From Bacteroidales bacterium (lineage in GTDB: Bacteria; Bacteroidota; Bacteroidia; Bacteroidales; P3), in assembly GCA_017449525.1 (NCBI GenBank), contig JAFTFL010000002.1, forward strand, positions 186,001 to 250,000: 64,000 nucleotides of DNA, written 5' to 3'. Under the pieces are notes generated by a model, which saw only the letters and a list, made by a program, of their open reading frames with translations, was not told the DNA's origin and did not search any database. Made by a program: the position numbers and the translations under genes. Of the stretch, positions 6,757 to 15,879 are shown piece after piece. Position 1 is the first letter of the stretch. Each line of letters begins with the position of its first letter.

Positions 6757-9675
6757 TTAGTATCCGAACACTTCGTCAAGGGTGAGTGTCTTCACCTTGC
6801 CGAATTTGCTCAAGGCGTTGAGGTCAATGTCGCTCTCTTTGCCCAGCACGAGGTAGGTCTTCTTCTGCCCTTTGATGTACTTCTGTTGGAAGTTCACGAG
6901 GTCTTGCATCGTGAGTTTCGGATAGGTTTCGAATAGTTGTTTGGTCAGCGGCTCCTTCAGCCCCATGCGCTCACACGAGAGGTAGGCGTTGATTATCCCC
7001 ATTTTGGTGGTGCGTGAAGTGCGGATGCCAGCTGTCAATGCATCATGAGAGAGCTGGAAGTTTGCTTCGGCAAGAGGCATGTTGTCGAAGAGGTCCTCGT
7101 ATGCATCCAGTGCGTCTATCAGCTTGTCGTTTTGGGTAATGACGGAGGCGTTGTTGTAGTACCACCCGTCCTTACGACCGTTATTGGTGTAGATGTTGCT
7201 GGCGTTGTAGGCCAAACTACGCTTTTCGCGCATTTCCTGGAATACGATGGCGTTCATCGAGCCGCCGAAGTAGGAGTTGAAAAGTCTTACGTTGGCGACA
7301 TTCTTGCTGTTGTATTTTTCGCTGCGGAAGTACTCCGTAACGTAGGTATTCTTTGCGTTGTAGTCCAAAAACAGAACTTGATTTTGGTTGGTGGCCAAGG
7401 GTTGGTATATTTTGTTGGACGGCACCTTCTTCGATGCTTTTGCGGTGTGGATGCGATCCACCGAGGCCTTGAGCTCGCTGAGCGACAGCGGGCCGTAGTA
7501 CAGCACACGGTGCTTGTAGGAGAAGAGTTGGTGCAGAGCGTCGGTAAGCTGCTGTGCTGTATAGGCACGCAGTTGTGCATCGGTGAGGGTCTCGTTTTTT
7601 ACGTATTCTGCGCCGTAGATGCCGTATCTCTGCAGTGCTCTGTTGGCGGATTGCTGGTTCGTTTTATTGTCGTTGCGAGACTTGATGATGCGCTCCACAA
7701 GACTTGTGAGTGCCTTGTCATTCGGTTGTACATCGCTCATAATCTCCTCCAGCAGACGCATGGCAGGCTCCATGTTTTCGGCCAGACCACTTAGGCTGAC
7801 GTTGATGTTTTCGTCGCCTACGCTGACGCGATAGGTACAGGCCAACTTGTAGAACTCTTCTTGCAGTTCCACATCGCTGTGCTTGTTGGTACGCAGGTAG
7901 TCTATGAGGTCGGCGGCCAGGTCGATGGTCTTGTCGGCACTACTACCGAACTCGAAGCGGTAAATGAGATTGAAAGTGGCATTCTCTTTGTTCTGCACGT
8001 AGAGGATTTCACTACCCTTGGCGGTCTTACTTTTTTGCATGTCGCGCTTAAAGTCGATGAAGACTGGCTCAATAGGTTTGGCGTTGGCGGCCACTTCCTT
8101 TACTGAGGCGAGGAAGGGGCTCTCGTTGTCGCGGTTCACTACTATTGGGGTGATGGCTGGCTTCTTAACCTTCGTTACGGGGTCGGGCGTACCCTGGCGT
8201 TTGTAGACCACTACGTAGTTGTTGTTTTTGCAGATGCGGTTGGCGAACTCTACAATATCACTTTTGGTTATCTTGGCAAGTTCGTTGAGCTCGTTGCACA
8301 CGTCGCCCCATGATTGGTGCTGTGCGAAGGCGTAGGCCATTTGCTCGGCTCGGCTTCTGTTACTCTCGGCACCTTTCATGATGTTTAGTTTGAGATTGTT
8401 GATGGTGGCCTCGAGTAGCCAGTCGTCAAAACTTCCCTGCTTGACCAGTTCCACTTGTTCCAGCAGTATGTCGCGCAACTGTTCAAGGCTCTGTCCCTTG
8501 GTGGGGCGACCGCTGAGGAGAAAGGCAGCATAGTCGTTGAGGGTGTACGTACCAGCCGATGCTCCAAGGCATTTCTGTGTTTGGTTTAGGTTGACGTCTA
8601 TCAGGCCGCACGAGCCGTTGCGTAGTATGCTGCTCATGGCGTCGGCCAGCAGGGCGTCGCGGCTGCCATTGCCCTCATTGATGCGGAAGGCTATGGTGAT
8701 GCTGGCGGGGTCAAGACCTGTGATAGTACGCTCGATGGGCGAAGTGATGGGGGCTTCAAGCACTTTGGTGAAGGTGGGCACGGGGCCTGGTTTCCAGCTG
8801 CCCATGTACTTGTCGATAATGCGTATTACCTCGTCGGGGTCGAAGTCGCCAGCCATGGCCACACACATGTTGTTCGGCACGTAGTAGGCTGCATGGTATT
8901 CGCGTATGTTGCGCATCGACGGGTTCTTGAGGTGCTCAATGGTACCGATGGTGGTCTGTGTGCCGTAGGGGTGGTTGGGGAAGAGTGCTGCCATATAGGT
9001 CTCGTTGTTGCGGCGGGCATCCTTTGCCATACCTATGTTCTTCTCCTCATACACTGCTTCTATCTCGGTGTGGAACAAGCGCAGCACGAGGTTGGGGAAA
9101 CGGTCGCCCTGCACACGTGCCCAAGCTTCTACCTGGTTGGCGGGGATGTTCTCCACGTACATCGTGTAGTCGTTGCTGGTGAAGGCGTTGGTTCCCGTCG
9201 AACCTATAGCGGTCATAGCCTTGTCGTACTCGTTGGCAATGGCTATTTTGGATGCTTCGTGGCTGAGGCTGTCAATCTTGTGGTAGATGATGGCACGCGT
9301 TGCCTCGTCGTCAAAAAGCCGATAGGCTTCGTACAGGTCTTCGATCTGCTGAAGGTATACTTTCTCGCGCTCGTAGTCTTTCGTGCCCAGTTGATGACTG
9401 CCCTTGAAGAGCATGTGCTCCAGGTAGTGCGCAAGGCCAGTGGTCTCTTTGGGGTCGTTTTTCGAGCCAGCACGCACTGCGATGTAGGTCTGAATGCGTG
9501 GGGCATCTTTGTAGACGCTCAAGAAGACCTTCAGTCCGTTGTCAAGCGTGTATTCGCGCACCTGCAACGGGTCGTTTGGGTAGGTCTTGTAGGTGTACTT
9601 CTTTTGCGCCACGGCTGAGGAGCCCACGACGAGCAGCATGGCCACAAATCCGATTAAAAATCGATGCTTTTTCAT
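6757..9675 (-). CDS. M16 family zinc metallopeptidase (insulinase/pitrilysin-like), exported
   Basis: The 972-residue product has an N-terminal signal peptide (FLIGFVAMLLVVGSSAVAQ). The inverted zinc motif HYLEH is at residues 83-87, with the downstream glutamate expected in EAVYEEKN. Two M16 halves can be recognised. The second half (YGIYGAEYVKNETLT, then FNSYFGGSMNAIVFQEMREKRSLAY) keeps the fold but has no HxxEH, as is usual for the inactive half. It probably degrades peptides in the periplasm or at the outer membrane. It is flanked by its own promoter box and terminator, so it is likely a single-gene unit. Confidence 0.93.
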   Translation of the reverse strand: MKKHRFLIGFVAMLLVVGSSAVAQKKYTYKTYPNDPLQVREYTLDNGLKVFLSVYKDAPRIQTYIAVRAGSKNDPKETTGLAHYLEHMLFKGSHQLGTKDYEREKVYLQQIEDLYEAYRLFDDEATRAIIYHKIDSLSHEASKIAIANEYDKAMTAIGSTGTNAFTSNDYTMYVENIPANQVEAWARVQGDRFPNLVLRLFHTEIEAVYEEKNIGMAKDARRNNETYMAALFPNHPYGTQTTIGTIEHLKNPSMRNIREYHAAYYVPNNMCVAMAGDFDPDEVIRIIDKYMGSWKPGPVPTFTKVLEAPITSPIERTITGLDPASITIAFRINEGNGSRDALLADAMSSILRNGSCGLIDVNLNQTQKCLGASAGTYTLNDYAAFLLSGRPTKGQSLEQLRDILLEQVELVKQGSFDDWLLEATINNLKLNIMKGAESNRSRAEQMAYAFAQHQSWGDVCNELNELAKITKSDIVEFANRICKNNNYVVVYKRQGTPDPVTKVKKPAITPIVVNRDNESPFLASVKEVAANAKPIEPVFIDFKRDMQKSKTAKGSEILYVQNKENATFNLIYRFEFGSSADKTIDLAADLIDYLRTNKHSDVELQEEFYKLACTYRVSVGDENINVSLSGLAENMEPAMRLLEEIMSDVQPNDKALTSLVERIIKSRNDNKTNQQSANRALQRYGIYGAEYVKNETLTDAQLRAYTAQQLTDALHQLFSYKHRVLYYGPLSLSELKASVDRIHTAKASKKVPSNKIYQPLATNQNQVLFLDYNAKNTYVTEYFRSEKYNSKNVANVRLFNSYFGGSMNAIVFQEMREKRSLAYNASNIYTNNGRKDGWYYNNASVITQNDKLIDALDAYEDLFDNMPLAEANFQLSHDALTAGIRTSRTTKMGIINAYLSCERMGLKEPLTKQLFETYPKLTMQDLVNFQQKYIKGQKKTYLVLGKESDIDLNALSKFGKVKTLTLDEVFGY

Positions 9676-9733
9676 TGGTTAATGTGTTGGTTTATAGTTT
9701 GTGAATATACGTATCTATTGCACAACGAATTTT

Positions 9734-9741
9734 CAAAGGTA
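9734..9741 (-). promoter_or_regulatory. Promoter -7 box for the M16 peptidase
   Basis: The minus strand reads TACCTTTG, about 58 nt upstream of the ATG at 9675. Confidence 0.6.
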
Positions 9742-9817
9742 CAACTTTTTCTGCACAGCCCGTCGTGCGCCTCCCCCACCCTGCGCTGTGGGTGAGGACT
9801 GTTGCGGTGGCGGTGTC

Positions 9818-9831
9818 TGGCGAGCTCGCCA
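9818..9831. repeat. 14-bp perfect palindrome
   Basis: TGGCGAGCTCGCCA lies between the divergent promoter boxes of the M16 peptidase (minus) and the plus-strand element at 9879. It could be a regulator binding site or simply a GC-rich hairpin; nothing else identifies it. Confidence 0.4.
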
Positions 9832-9878
9832 CTGCAAATGAGGGGGAAATCTATACCACATCATTACGGAAAAATGCG

Positions 9879-9888
9879 TACCTTTGCA
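9879..9888 (+). promoter_or_regulatory. Promoter box of TACGGC element copy 1
   Basis: TACCTTTGCA is a near-ideal -7 box with no coding region for 480 nt downstream. The first TACGGC unit follows 124 nt later, as in the two other copies (32211 and 62248). Confidence 0.65.
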
Positions 9889-10004
9889 CCCTCGGCGCGC
9901 TTGTCGGCAGCCGGTCTCGCTGCGGCGTGCGTACACTTTCCCTTCAACCACATTTCATCTGTATTCCTCTGTGAATAGCCCCACCTTGTGCACTGCGGCA
10001 AGGA

Positions 10005-10320
10005 TGATGCTGTACGGCATCGAACGATGCTTTGCACTACGGTGATGTATTCCACCTTGTTGTGGAGGATAGATGCCGTACGACATCGTGGCTTGGGCCG
10101 TACGGCTCCATGCCCACTGCCGTACGGTCGGGATGCGAATTCCCTTGGACATCATAGGCTATGTGCGTCGCCTGTCGCCACGTTGTGCCACTGACGAAAG
10201 ATGCGCACACTCAGTGGATGGCGGGTTTATGAACGGAATTTGAGGAAAACTTTCGCAGGGAGAATGGCTGTATATCCTACATATATACGTATTTTTACAC
10301 AACGGGTCGTACGGCTCGGT
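10005..10320 (+). repeat. TACGGC element, copy 1 (interspersed intergenic repeat)
   Basis: This is a cluster of degenerate units around a GTACGGCAT core: GCTGTACGGCATC at 10009, ATGCCGTACGACATCG at 10073, GGGCCGTACGGCTCC at 10096, TGCCGTACGGTCGGG at 10118 and GGTCGTACGGCTCGG at 10305. CCACCTTGT spacers occur near 9980 and 10052. GCCGTACGGC is itself palindromic. No gene on either strand is convincing here. The element ends about 50 nt before the coiled-coil gene on the same strand. Related clusters lie at 32331-32495 and 61990-62140. Confidence 0.7.
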
Positions 10321-10368
10321 TGTTGTCTATTGCAATACATCACAAACAATTATAGTGCATATTATCCG

Positions 10369-11450
10369 ATGAAAAACACCATTATTCGTCTTCAAGAGCG
10401 GGTCGACCTGCTGACTCATATTGTCAAGCGTCTGGCGCTCTCGTCCGAAACGCCGTCGCGCATAGAGGTGGATTTACTGCTGTCCGAACTACAGCAGGCC
10501 TACGCCGACGGGTTGCGTTTGCAACAGGAGGCTCCTCAAATTGATACAGCCGCATCGGTCGAGAACTCAGATGTCGAACCTGTTATCGCCTTTGCACTCG
10601 ACCCTTTGGAGAGCGCCTTGCCCCAAAGTGAACAACCGTCGTTGGCCGAAATAGAGCAGGACGACCGTGAGCAACTCTTTGTGCCAGATGTGGCAACTCC
10701 AATGGCTGAGGCCGAAGAGGAGGCCGCTCTGCGCAAAGCCGAAGAGGAGGCCGCTCGCCGCAAGGCCGAGGAAGAAGCCGCTCGTCGCCAGGCTGAGGAA
10801 GAGGCCGCCCGTCGCAAGGCCGAAGAAGAGGCTGCCCGTCGCAAGGCCGAAGAGGAGGCCGCTACCGCAAGGCCGAAGAGGAGGCCGCTCTCCGCAAAGC
10901 CGAAGAGGAGGCCGCTCGCCGCAAGGCCGAGGAAGAAGCCGCTCGCCGCAAGGCCGAGGAAGAGGCCGCCCGTCGCCAAGCTGAGGAAGAGGATGCTCGT
11001 CGCAAGACCGAAGAGGAGGCCGTTCGCCGCCAGGCTGAAGAAGAGGCCGCTCGCCGCAAAGCCGAAGAGGAGACTACACACAGTGCCCAGCCCTCACTGT
11101 TCGACCTTATAAGCAAATCGCACAGCAGCACGGGTGAATCCACTACGCGCACCCTCGGCGAGACGTTGGGAGGCGGACTTGCTGCCGCTACAGCCATGGA
11201 TACACCTGCGGTCAAGCAGCGCATCACCGACCTGCGACGCGCCATCAACATCAACGACAAGTTCAGCTTTATGAACGAACTGTTCCACTCCAATATGAAG
11301 GCCTACAACGACTTCATTATGCGACTGAACAGTATGGAGCAACACGACGAGGCCTATGCCTACGTGGCAGAGATGTCAAGGCAGCAGGGTTGGGACAACG
11401 ACTCGTTGGCCGTCAAGACATTCTACAGCATACTCGAACGCAAGTTCTAA
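10369..11450 (+). CDS. Coiled-coil repeat protein of unknown function, interrupted by a 1-nt frameshift
   Basis: Reading from ATG 10369 gives MKNTIIRLQERVDLLTHIVK and an acidic region, then about 14 near-identical 9-residue repeats of the type KAEEEAARR, a charged single helix or coiled coil. At about 10861-10866 the repeat unit GCTCGCCGCAAG appears as GCTACCGCAAG, one base short. The frame then switches to a basic R-P-K-R run that stops at 11112. The original frame resumes with the repeats at 10872 and ends at 11450 with a folded-looking domain (LRRAININDKFSFMNELF, YAYVAEMSRQQGW). Restoring one base gives about 360 residues. It may be a true frameshift, a switching repeat or a sequencing error. 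gmk follows 23 nt downstream. Confidence 0.75.
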
Positions 11451-11473
11451 CCACACCGCAACACACGATCACT

Positions 11474-12058
11474 ATGACAGAAGGTAAGGCCATCATCTTC
11501 TCCGCGCCGTCGGGTTCGGGCAAGACCACCATCATACGCCGGCTGCTGACGCAGTTGGAGCATGTACAGTTCTCCATTTCGGCCACCAGTCGGCAGCCTC
11601 GCAGCGGCGAGCGTCATGGAGAGGACTACTACTACTTGTCGCAAGAAGAATTTCAGGCACGAGTGGAAGCAGGCGACTTCGCAGAATGGGAAGAGGTGTA
11701 CGAGGGATTGCGCTATGGCACCCTGAAAAGCGAGATAGCCCGCATTTGGGCCGAAGGCGACACCATCTTGTTCGACGTGGATGTCAAGGGTGGGCTGCGC
11801 CTCAAGGAATTCTTCGGGGACCGAGCCTTGGCCCTATTCGTAATGCCCCCCAGCATCAGTGTGCTGGAGCAACGGCTGCGCGGCCGTGCCACCGACGACG
11901 AACACTCCATAGCCAAACGACTGAACCGTGCCGAAGAAGAACTGCAAATGTCGCCGCGCTTTGACCACACGATTATCAACGACGACTTGAACCGAGCCGT
12001 GGCCGAAGCAGCCGACCAGATAGCCCAATTCCTCAGAAGCGACGCGCCGAAAGCCTAA
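11474..12058 (+). CDS. gmk: Guanylate kinase
   Basis: It phosphorylates GMP to GDP with ATP in the cytoplasm. The ATG at 11474 gives 194 residues starting MTEGKAIIFSAPSGSGKTT, with the P-loop at about residues 11-18. The GMP-binding segments SATSRQPRSGE and HGEDYYYLSQEEF follow, and DVDVKGGLRLKEFF is the guanylate-kinase signature region. An in-frame start at 11390 would overlap the preceding gene and add no conserved residues, so 11474 is preferred. Its stop overlaps the mreC start by one base. Confidence 0.96.
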   Translation: MTEGKAIIFSAPSGSGKTTIIRRLLTQLEHVQFSISATSRQPRSGERHGEDYYYLSQEEFQARVEAGDFAEWEEVYEGLRYGTLKSEIARIWAEGDTILFDVDVKGGLRLKEFFGDRALALFVMPPSISVLEQRLRGRATDDEHSIAKRLNRAEEELQMSPRFDHTIINDDLNRAVAEAADQIAQFLRSDAPKA

Positions 12059-12894
12059 TGAAAAGCCTGTTCGACTTCCTCAAGCGATGGAACTACGTAT
12101 GGCTGTTTCTCCTTTTAGAGATAACGGCTGTGGTGATGATTGTGCGCAGTACCGTCTATCAGAACGGTATTGTAGTGGAATGGTGCACCGCTATTGCTGG
12201 CCGATGGCACAACACCACCCACCTCATCTCTGGCTATTTCGGACTGAAACAGGAGAACGACCGGCTGGCTCAAGAAAATGCACAGCTACGCGCCTCGATG
12301 GCGGAATCGTACATTAGCTACAGCGACAGCGTCTTCACGGTGCAGGACACCGTGTACCGCCAGCGTTATTCCTACACCGAAGCGCAGGTCATCAAGACAT
12401 CGCGCACTGGGCAGTTGAACTACCTCATGATAAACAAGGGTGAGCATCAGGGCGTGCATGAAGACATGGCCGTCATTTCGCCACAAGGCATGGTGGGCGT
12501 GGTGGTCAACACCACGGCCAACTTCGCCACCATCATGCCCGTAGTGCATCCCAACAGCCGCCACAGCGTGAAACTCACCCGGACGGGCAGCAATGGCTCG
12601 CTCGTGTGGGAAGGGGGCGACTACCGCTATGCCTACCTCACCGACATCCCATCAACACACAAGTTGTATTCAGGTGATACGGTAGTAACCAGTGGGTTCT
12701 CTCATGATTTTCCCGAAGGAATACAGGTGGGCTATATTGAAGAGATCGACAACTTGGGCGGAACTGGCTTCTACCACGTGCGCATCCGCCTCGCCACCGA
12801 CTTCAGCAACCTGGGACATGTGTACGTGATTGACAACCATTTTAAGGCTGAGCAAGACACACTCATAGCCCACACCCAGAAGACCATGCGATAA
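12058..12894 (+). CDS. mreC: Rod-shape-determining protein MreC
   Basis: This 278-residue protein is a periplasmic scaffold of the elongasome, anchored by one N-terminal helix (about residues 14-34). A short coiled coil (YFGLKQENDRLAQENAQLRASM) follows. The beta-barrel domain contains the MreC signature NYLMINKGEHQGVHEDMAVISPQGMVGVV. The start overlaps the gmk stop, and mreD follows after 15 nt. mreB is not in the window. Confidence 0.95.
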   Translation: MKSLFDFLKRWNYVWLFLLLEITAVVMIVRSTVYQNGIVVEWCTAIAGRWHNTTHLISGYFGLKQENDRLAQENAQLRASMAESYISYSDSVFTVQDTVYRQRYSYTEAQVIKTSRTGQLNYLMINKGEHQGVHEDMAVISPQGMVGVVVNTTANFATIMPVVHPNSRHSVKLTRTGSNGSLVWEGGDYRYAYLTDIPSTHKLYSGDTVVTSGFSHDFPEGIQVGYIEEIDNLGGTGFYHVRIRLATDFSNLGHVYVIDNHFKAEQDTLIAHTQKTMR

Positions 12895-12909
12895 AACACC
12901 CCCTCGACC

Positions 12910-13431
12910 ATGAAGGAAAACAACCTATTCTTCCGCAATATGCTCCGTGCAGTGGTACTGCTGCTCATCCAGGTGCTGGTGCTGAACAACCTGTACTTGG
13001 GAGGGTTTGTGTGTCCGGTGCTGTATGTGCTCTTTGTGCTGATGATGCCCACCGACACCAATCGACTGGTGATGCTGCTCTGCGCCTTCGCGTCGGGTTT
13101 ACTGGTGGACATTTCGACCAACTTGATAGGCATCCACGCTTTCTGCGCTACGCTTATAGCCTTTTGTCGCATCACCTTTGCCGACCGCATGCTTAGTGAA
13201 GGCGAGAAGAAAGAGATCGCCACACCCTGCATTCATACAGTAACGCCACAGGTCTACCTTAGGCAACTCTTCTTTGTGCTGGGCATCTATAACCTTATTT
13301 ACTTTGTGATTACAATCTTCGACTGGAGGCAAACAGGCCGCATTCTGCTCTCTGCCCTGTTCAGCACAGTGGCTACGTGGTTGCTGGCACTGCTCTATCA
13401 AGCCCTCTTCCTGCGCAAAAAGGAAATGTAA
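12910..13431 (+). CDS. mreD: Rod-shape-determining protein MreD
   Basis: The 173-residue polytopic inner-membrane protein has about five hydrophobic helices and the MreD-like core FASGLLVDISTNLIGIHAFCATLIAFCR. It stabilises the MreBCD complex. Its place directly after mreC supports the call, since the family is weakly conserved in sequence. In many Bacteroidetes mrdA and rodA follow; here porZ follows instead. Confidence 0.9.
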   Translation: MKENNLFFRNMLRAVVLLLIQVLVLNNLYLGGFVCPVLYVLFVLMMPTDTNRLVMLLCAFASGLLVDISTNLIGIHAFCATLIAFCRITFADRMLSEGEKKEIATPCIHTVTPQVYLRQLFFVLGIYNLIYFVITIFDWRQTGRILLSALFSTVATWLLALLYQALFLRKKEM

Positions 13432-13465
13432 CTCCTCCCCTGCCTACAAGCCAATACGCTTCGCT

Positions 13466-15874
13466 ATGAACATTCGTTGCCTTACCATATCAGACTTTCG
13501 CCGTGGTGCAGTCGCTGCTGTGCTACAGATTTGTAGCTCGCTGCGCCGCGGTGTGCTTTGCCTGCTGACCTTGATGCTGGTTACGGCAGTTCGTGGCCAA
13601 GTGGGCATCGGGCAGTGGCGCACCCACTTCTCCTACACCTCGGCGCTACATGTGGCCGTGGCAGACAGGCAAGTCTATGCCGCATCGCACAACGGCCTGT
13701 TCTGTGTGGACATGGACGACCGCACCGTGGAGATATTCGACAAGACTAATCGGCTGTCAGATGTGGGCATCAGCACCATAGCATATGAGCCGACCACAAA
13801 GACGCTGGTGGTGGCGTACAACAATGCCAACATCGACCTGCTGCAGGGCAACCAAACCTTTAATATATCAGACATCAAACGCAGCGCTGCCATAGCTGGC
13901 AACAAGCAGGTGAACGCCATATCGTTTGCGCCCAATGCCGCCCTGCGCAGCACTGCCGCCTATTTAGCCACGAGCTTTGGTGTGGTGGTCGTTGACTTGC
14001 TGCGCCACGAGATAGCAGAAACTGTGCGGCTGGCCGACGACCTCAGCCTGCCCGTCAACGACGTGGCGGCCGACGACTCGCTGCTATGGCTTGCTACGGA
14101 CAACGGATTGTACCACACACCCCTCGGCAACAAGCTCCTCAACGTACAGACCTCGTGGCAAGAGTGCCTGCATCCCTACGTGATGGGACAACGCATCGCA
14201 ATGCTGACCACAGGTGCCGACGGCCTCATAGCAGCAGTGAACGAACCCGACACCAGCCTTATCACGGTCTACAAGCACTTGGGCGGCGACCGTTTCGATT
14301 CGCTGTCGCAGGGCGCATACGTTGCTATGAGTCACCATCGGGACTACGCTGCGCCCCTACTGCTTGGCACATGGAGCCAGCTCTGTCTGCTCGACCCCTC
14401 CACGTTCCTGCCTCGGCAATGTGTCTCCGACATGGACTGGGCGGACATGCAGCTGCACGACGCCGACATTGACCGTCAAGGCCGCCTGTGGATAGGTCAT
14501 GACTGGGCAGGCTTGGTGTGCTACGACCCAGCCACGAGTAGCATTGACTCCTATATGCCTTCTGGTCCGTATGCCGACCAAAGCTTCCGCTTGAGGACCT
14601 ATGGTGATAAACTGTTTGTGTGCCGAGGTGGTAAGGCACCGACCTTAGAGGATATGTATCTGAAGGCCGACATCTACACCTTCGATGGTAATAGATGGGA
14701 GCATCTGTCCAGCGAGGGTGGTAGAGATACCCTGATGGACATCGTTGATGTGGCTGTCAACCCACGAGATGAGAACGAATGGATGGCTGCCTCGTGGACA
14801 CACGGTGCGCTTCGGATACAGAATGGCAACATTACCAATGTCTACAACGAACAGACTACGCACGGAGCGCTCCCAATGTATCGGCAAGGAGACTTCGCCA
14901 CGTTGCGCGTGGGTGGTGTGGTCTACGATGCGGAGGGAAGTGTGTGGCTGACCAATTCGCTGACGCGAAAGGGACTGGTGAAACGAGACAAGCAGGGCAA
15001 CTGGACTGCGTATGATGTGGGAGACATGGTTACCAATGAGATTGAACATGTGTTCATCGATACGGTGCGAGGCTACATCTGGTTCTACGGACGGGACAAT
15101 CGCATCTTTGTGCACGACGGCATCAGCCGCAAGGCGTGGGTCAATCCCAACAACGGCAGCAAGCTTGAGACGGCCTCGGTGAGCTGCGTGGTACAAGACC
15201 ATTCGGGCGACCTGTGGGTAGGAACTAACAAAGGGTTGAAGCGCATCTACGATGCAAGCCGTGCTTTCAGTGGTGGAGGCAATGGTGAGATGTCGCCCGT
15301 GTCGTGTTCCAACATTGTGATTAGCGACGGCTCCATTACGGAATATCTGATGGCCTACGAGACCATTACCGACATCGTGGTGGATGGCGCCAACCGCAAG
15401 TGGGTGGGAACCTCGGGGGGTGGCCTGTATCTGATAAGCGAGAATGGCACCGAACAGTTGGTTAACTTCACCACGGCTAATAGCCCATTGCTGTCGAATA
15501 AGATAGTATCGCTTGCACTGATGCCTTCCACGGGCGAACTCTTCATCTGTACCGATGCTGGTCTGCAGTCCTATCGTGGAACGGCGACCTATGCCACTGG
15601 GTGGCCCGATCCAGACATTCATGCCTTTCCTAATCCAGTGCAGCCCGACTATGATGGTCCCATTGCCATCAAGGGGTTCACACGTAACGCCCTTGTGCAT
15701 ATTGTCGACGCTGCAGGCCGGGTGGTCTTTAGCACACGTGCCGACGGTGGCCAAGCGGTGTGGTACGGTCGTACACTCGACGGCCAGCGGGTTAGCAGTG
15801 GGGTGTATTTCGTCTTTGCCTCTACCGATGACGGCGAGACGCGCAGCGTGGCCAAGATTCTCATCATTCGATAG
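13466..15874 (+). CDS. porZ: PorZ-like type IX secretion protein (two-component-type beta-propeller with C-terminal sorting domain)
   Basis: The 802-residue exported protein has a signal peptide ending near residue 45 (LLTLMLVTAVRGQ). The mature start QVGIGQWRTHFSYTSALHVAV, followed by VYAASHNGLFCVDMDD and LSDVGISTIAYEPTTKTLVVAYNNANIDLL, matches PorZ of the T9SS attachment complex. Kelch/YVTN-like propeller repeats such as LWIGHDWAGLVCYD and LWVGTNKGLKRIYD run through most of the protein. The last ~80 residues (HAFPNPVQPDYDGPIAIKG ... SGVYFVFAS) form a T9SS type-A sorting-like domain. P. gingivalis PorZ is about 776 residues. It implies a working T9SS in this organism. Confidence 0.88.
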   Translation: MNIRCLTISDFRRGAVAAVLQICSSLRRGVLCLLTLMLVTAVRGQVGIGQWRTHFSYTSALHVAVADRQVYAASHNGLFCVDMDDRTVEIFDKTNRLSDVGISTIAYEPTTKTLVVAYNNANIDLLQGNQTFNISDIKRSAAIAGNKQVNAISFAPNAALRSTAAYLATSFGVVVVDLLRHEIAETVRLADDLSLPVNDVAADDSLLWLATDNGLYHTPLGNKLLNVQTSWQECLHPYVMGQRIAMLTTGADGLIAAVNEPDTSLITVYKHLGGDRFDSLSQGAYVAMSHHRDYAAPLLLGTWSQLCLLDPSTFLPRQCVSDMDWADMQLHDADIDRQGRLWIGHDWAGLVCYDPATSSIDSYMPSGPYADQSFRLRTYGDKLFVCRGGKAPTLEDMYLKADIYTFDGNRWEHLSSEGGRDTLMDIVDVAVNPRDENEWMAASWTHGALRIQNGNITNVYNEQTTHGALPMYRQGDFATLRVGGVVYDAEGSVWLTNSLTRKGLVKRDKQGNWTAYDVGDMVTNEIEHVFIDTVRGYIWFYGRDNRIFVHDGISRKAWVNPNNGSKLETASVSCVVQDHSGDLWVGTNKGLKRIYDASRAFSGGGNGEMSPVSCSNIVISDGSITEYLMAYETITDIVVDGANRKWVGTSGGGLYLISENGTEQLVNFTTANSPLLSNKIVSLALMPSTGELFICTDAGLQSYRGTATYATGWPDPDIHAFPNPVQPDYDGPIAIKGFTRNALVHIVDAAGRVVFSTRADGGQAVWYGRTLDGQRVSSGVYFVFASTDDGETRSVAKILIIR

Positions 15875-15879
15875 TACCG

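Noticed and set aside
10201..10368. Upstream extension of the coiled-coil gene from ATG 10201
   Set aside because: The added 56 residues cross the TACGGC element and an AT-rich promoter-like stretch and have no protein-like pattern; ATG 10369 is preferred.
10536..11293. Long minus-strand frames rich in Ala/Ser/Leu opposite the coiled-coil gene
   Set aside because: They are the antisense of a repetitive coding region; open frames there follow from the repeat and do not indicate a gene.
14645..15754. 369-codon minus-strand frame opposite porZ
   Set aside because: Antisense shadow of the propeller-coding sequence with His/Val-rich composition and no family features.
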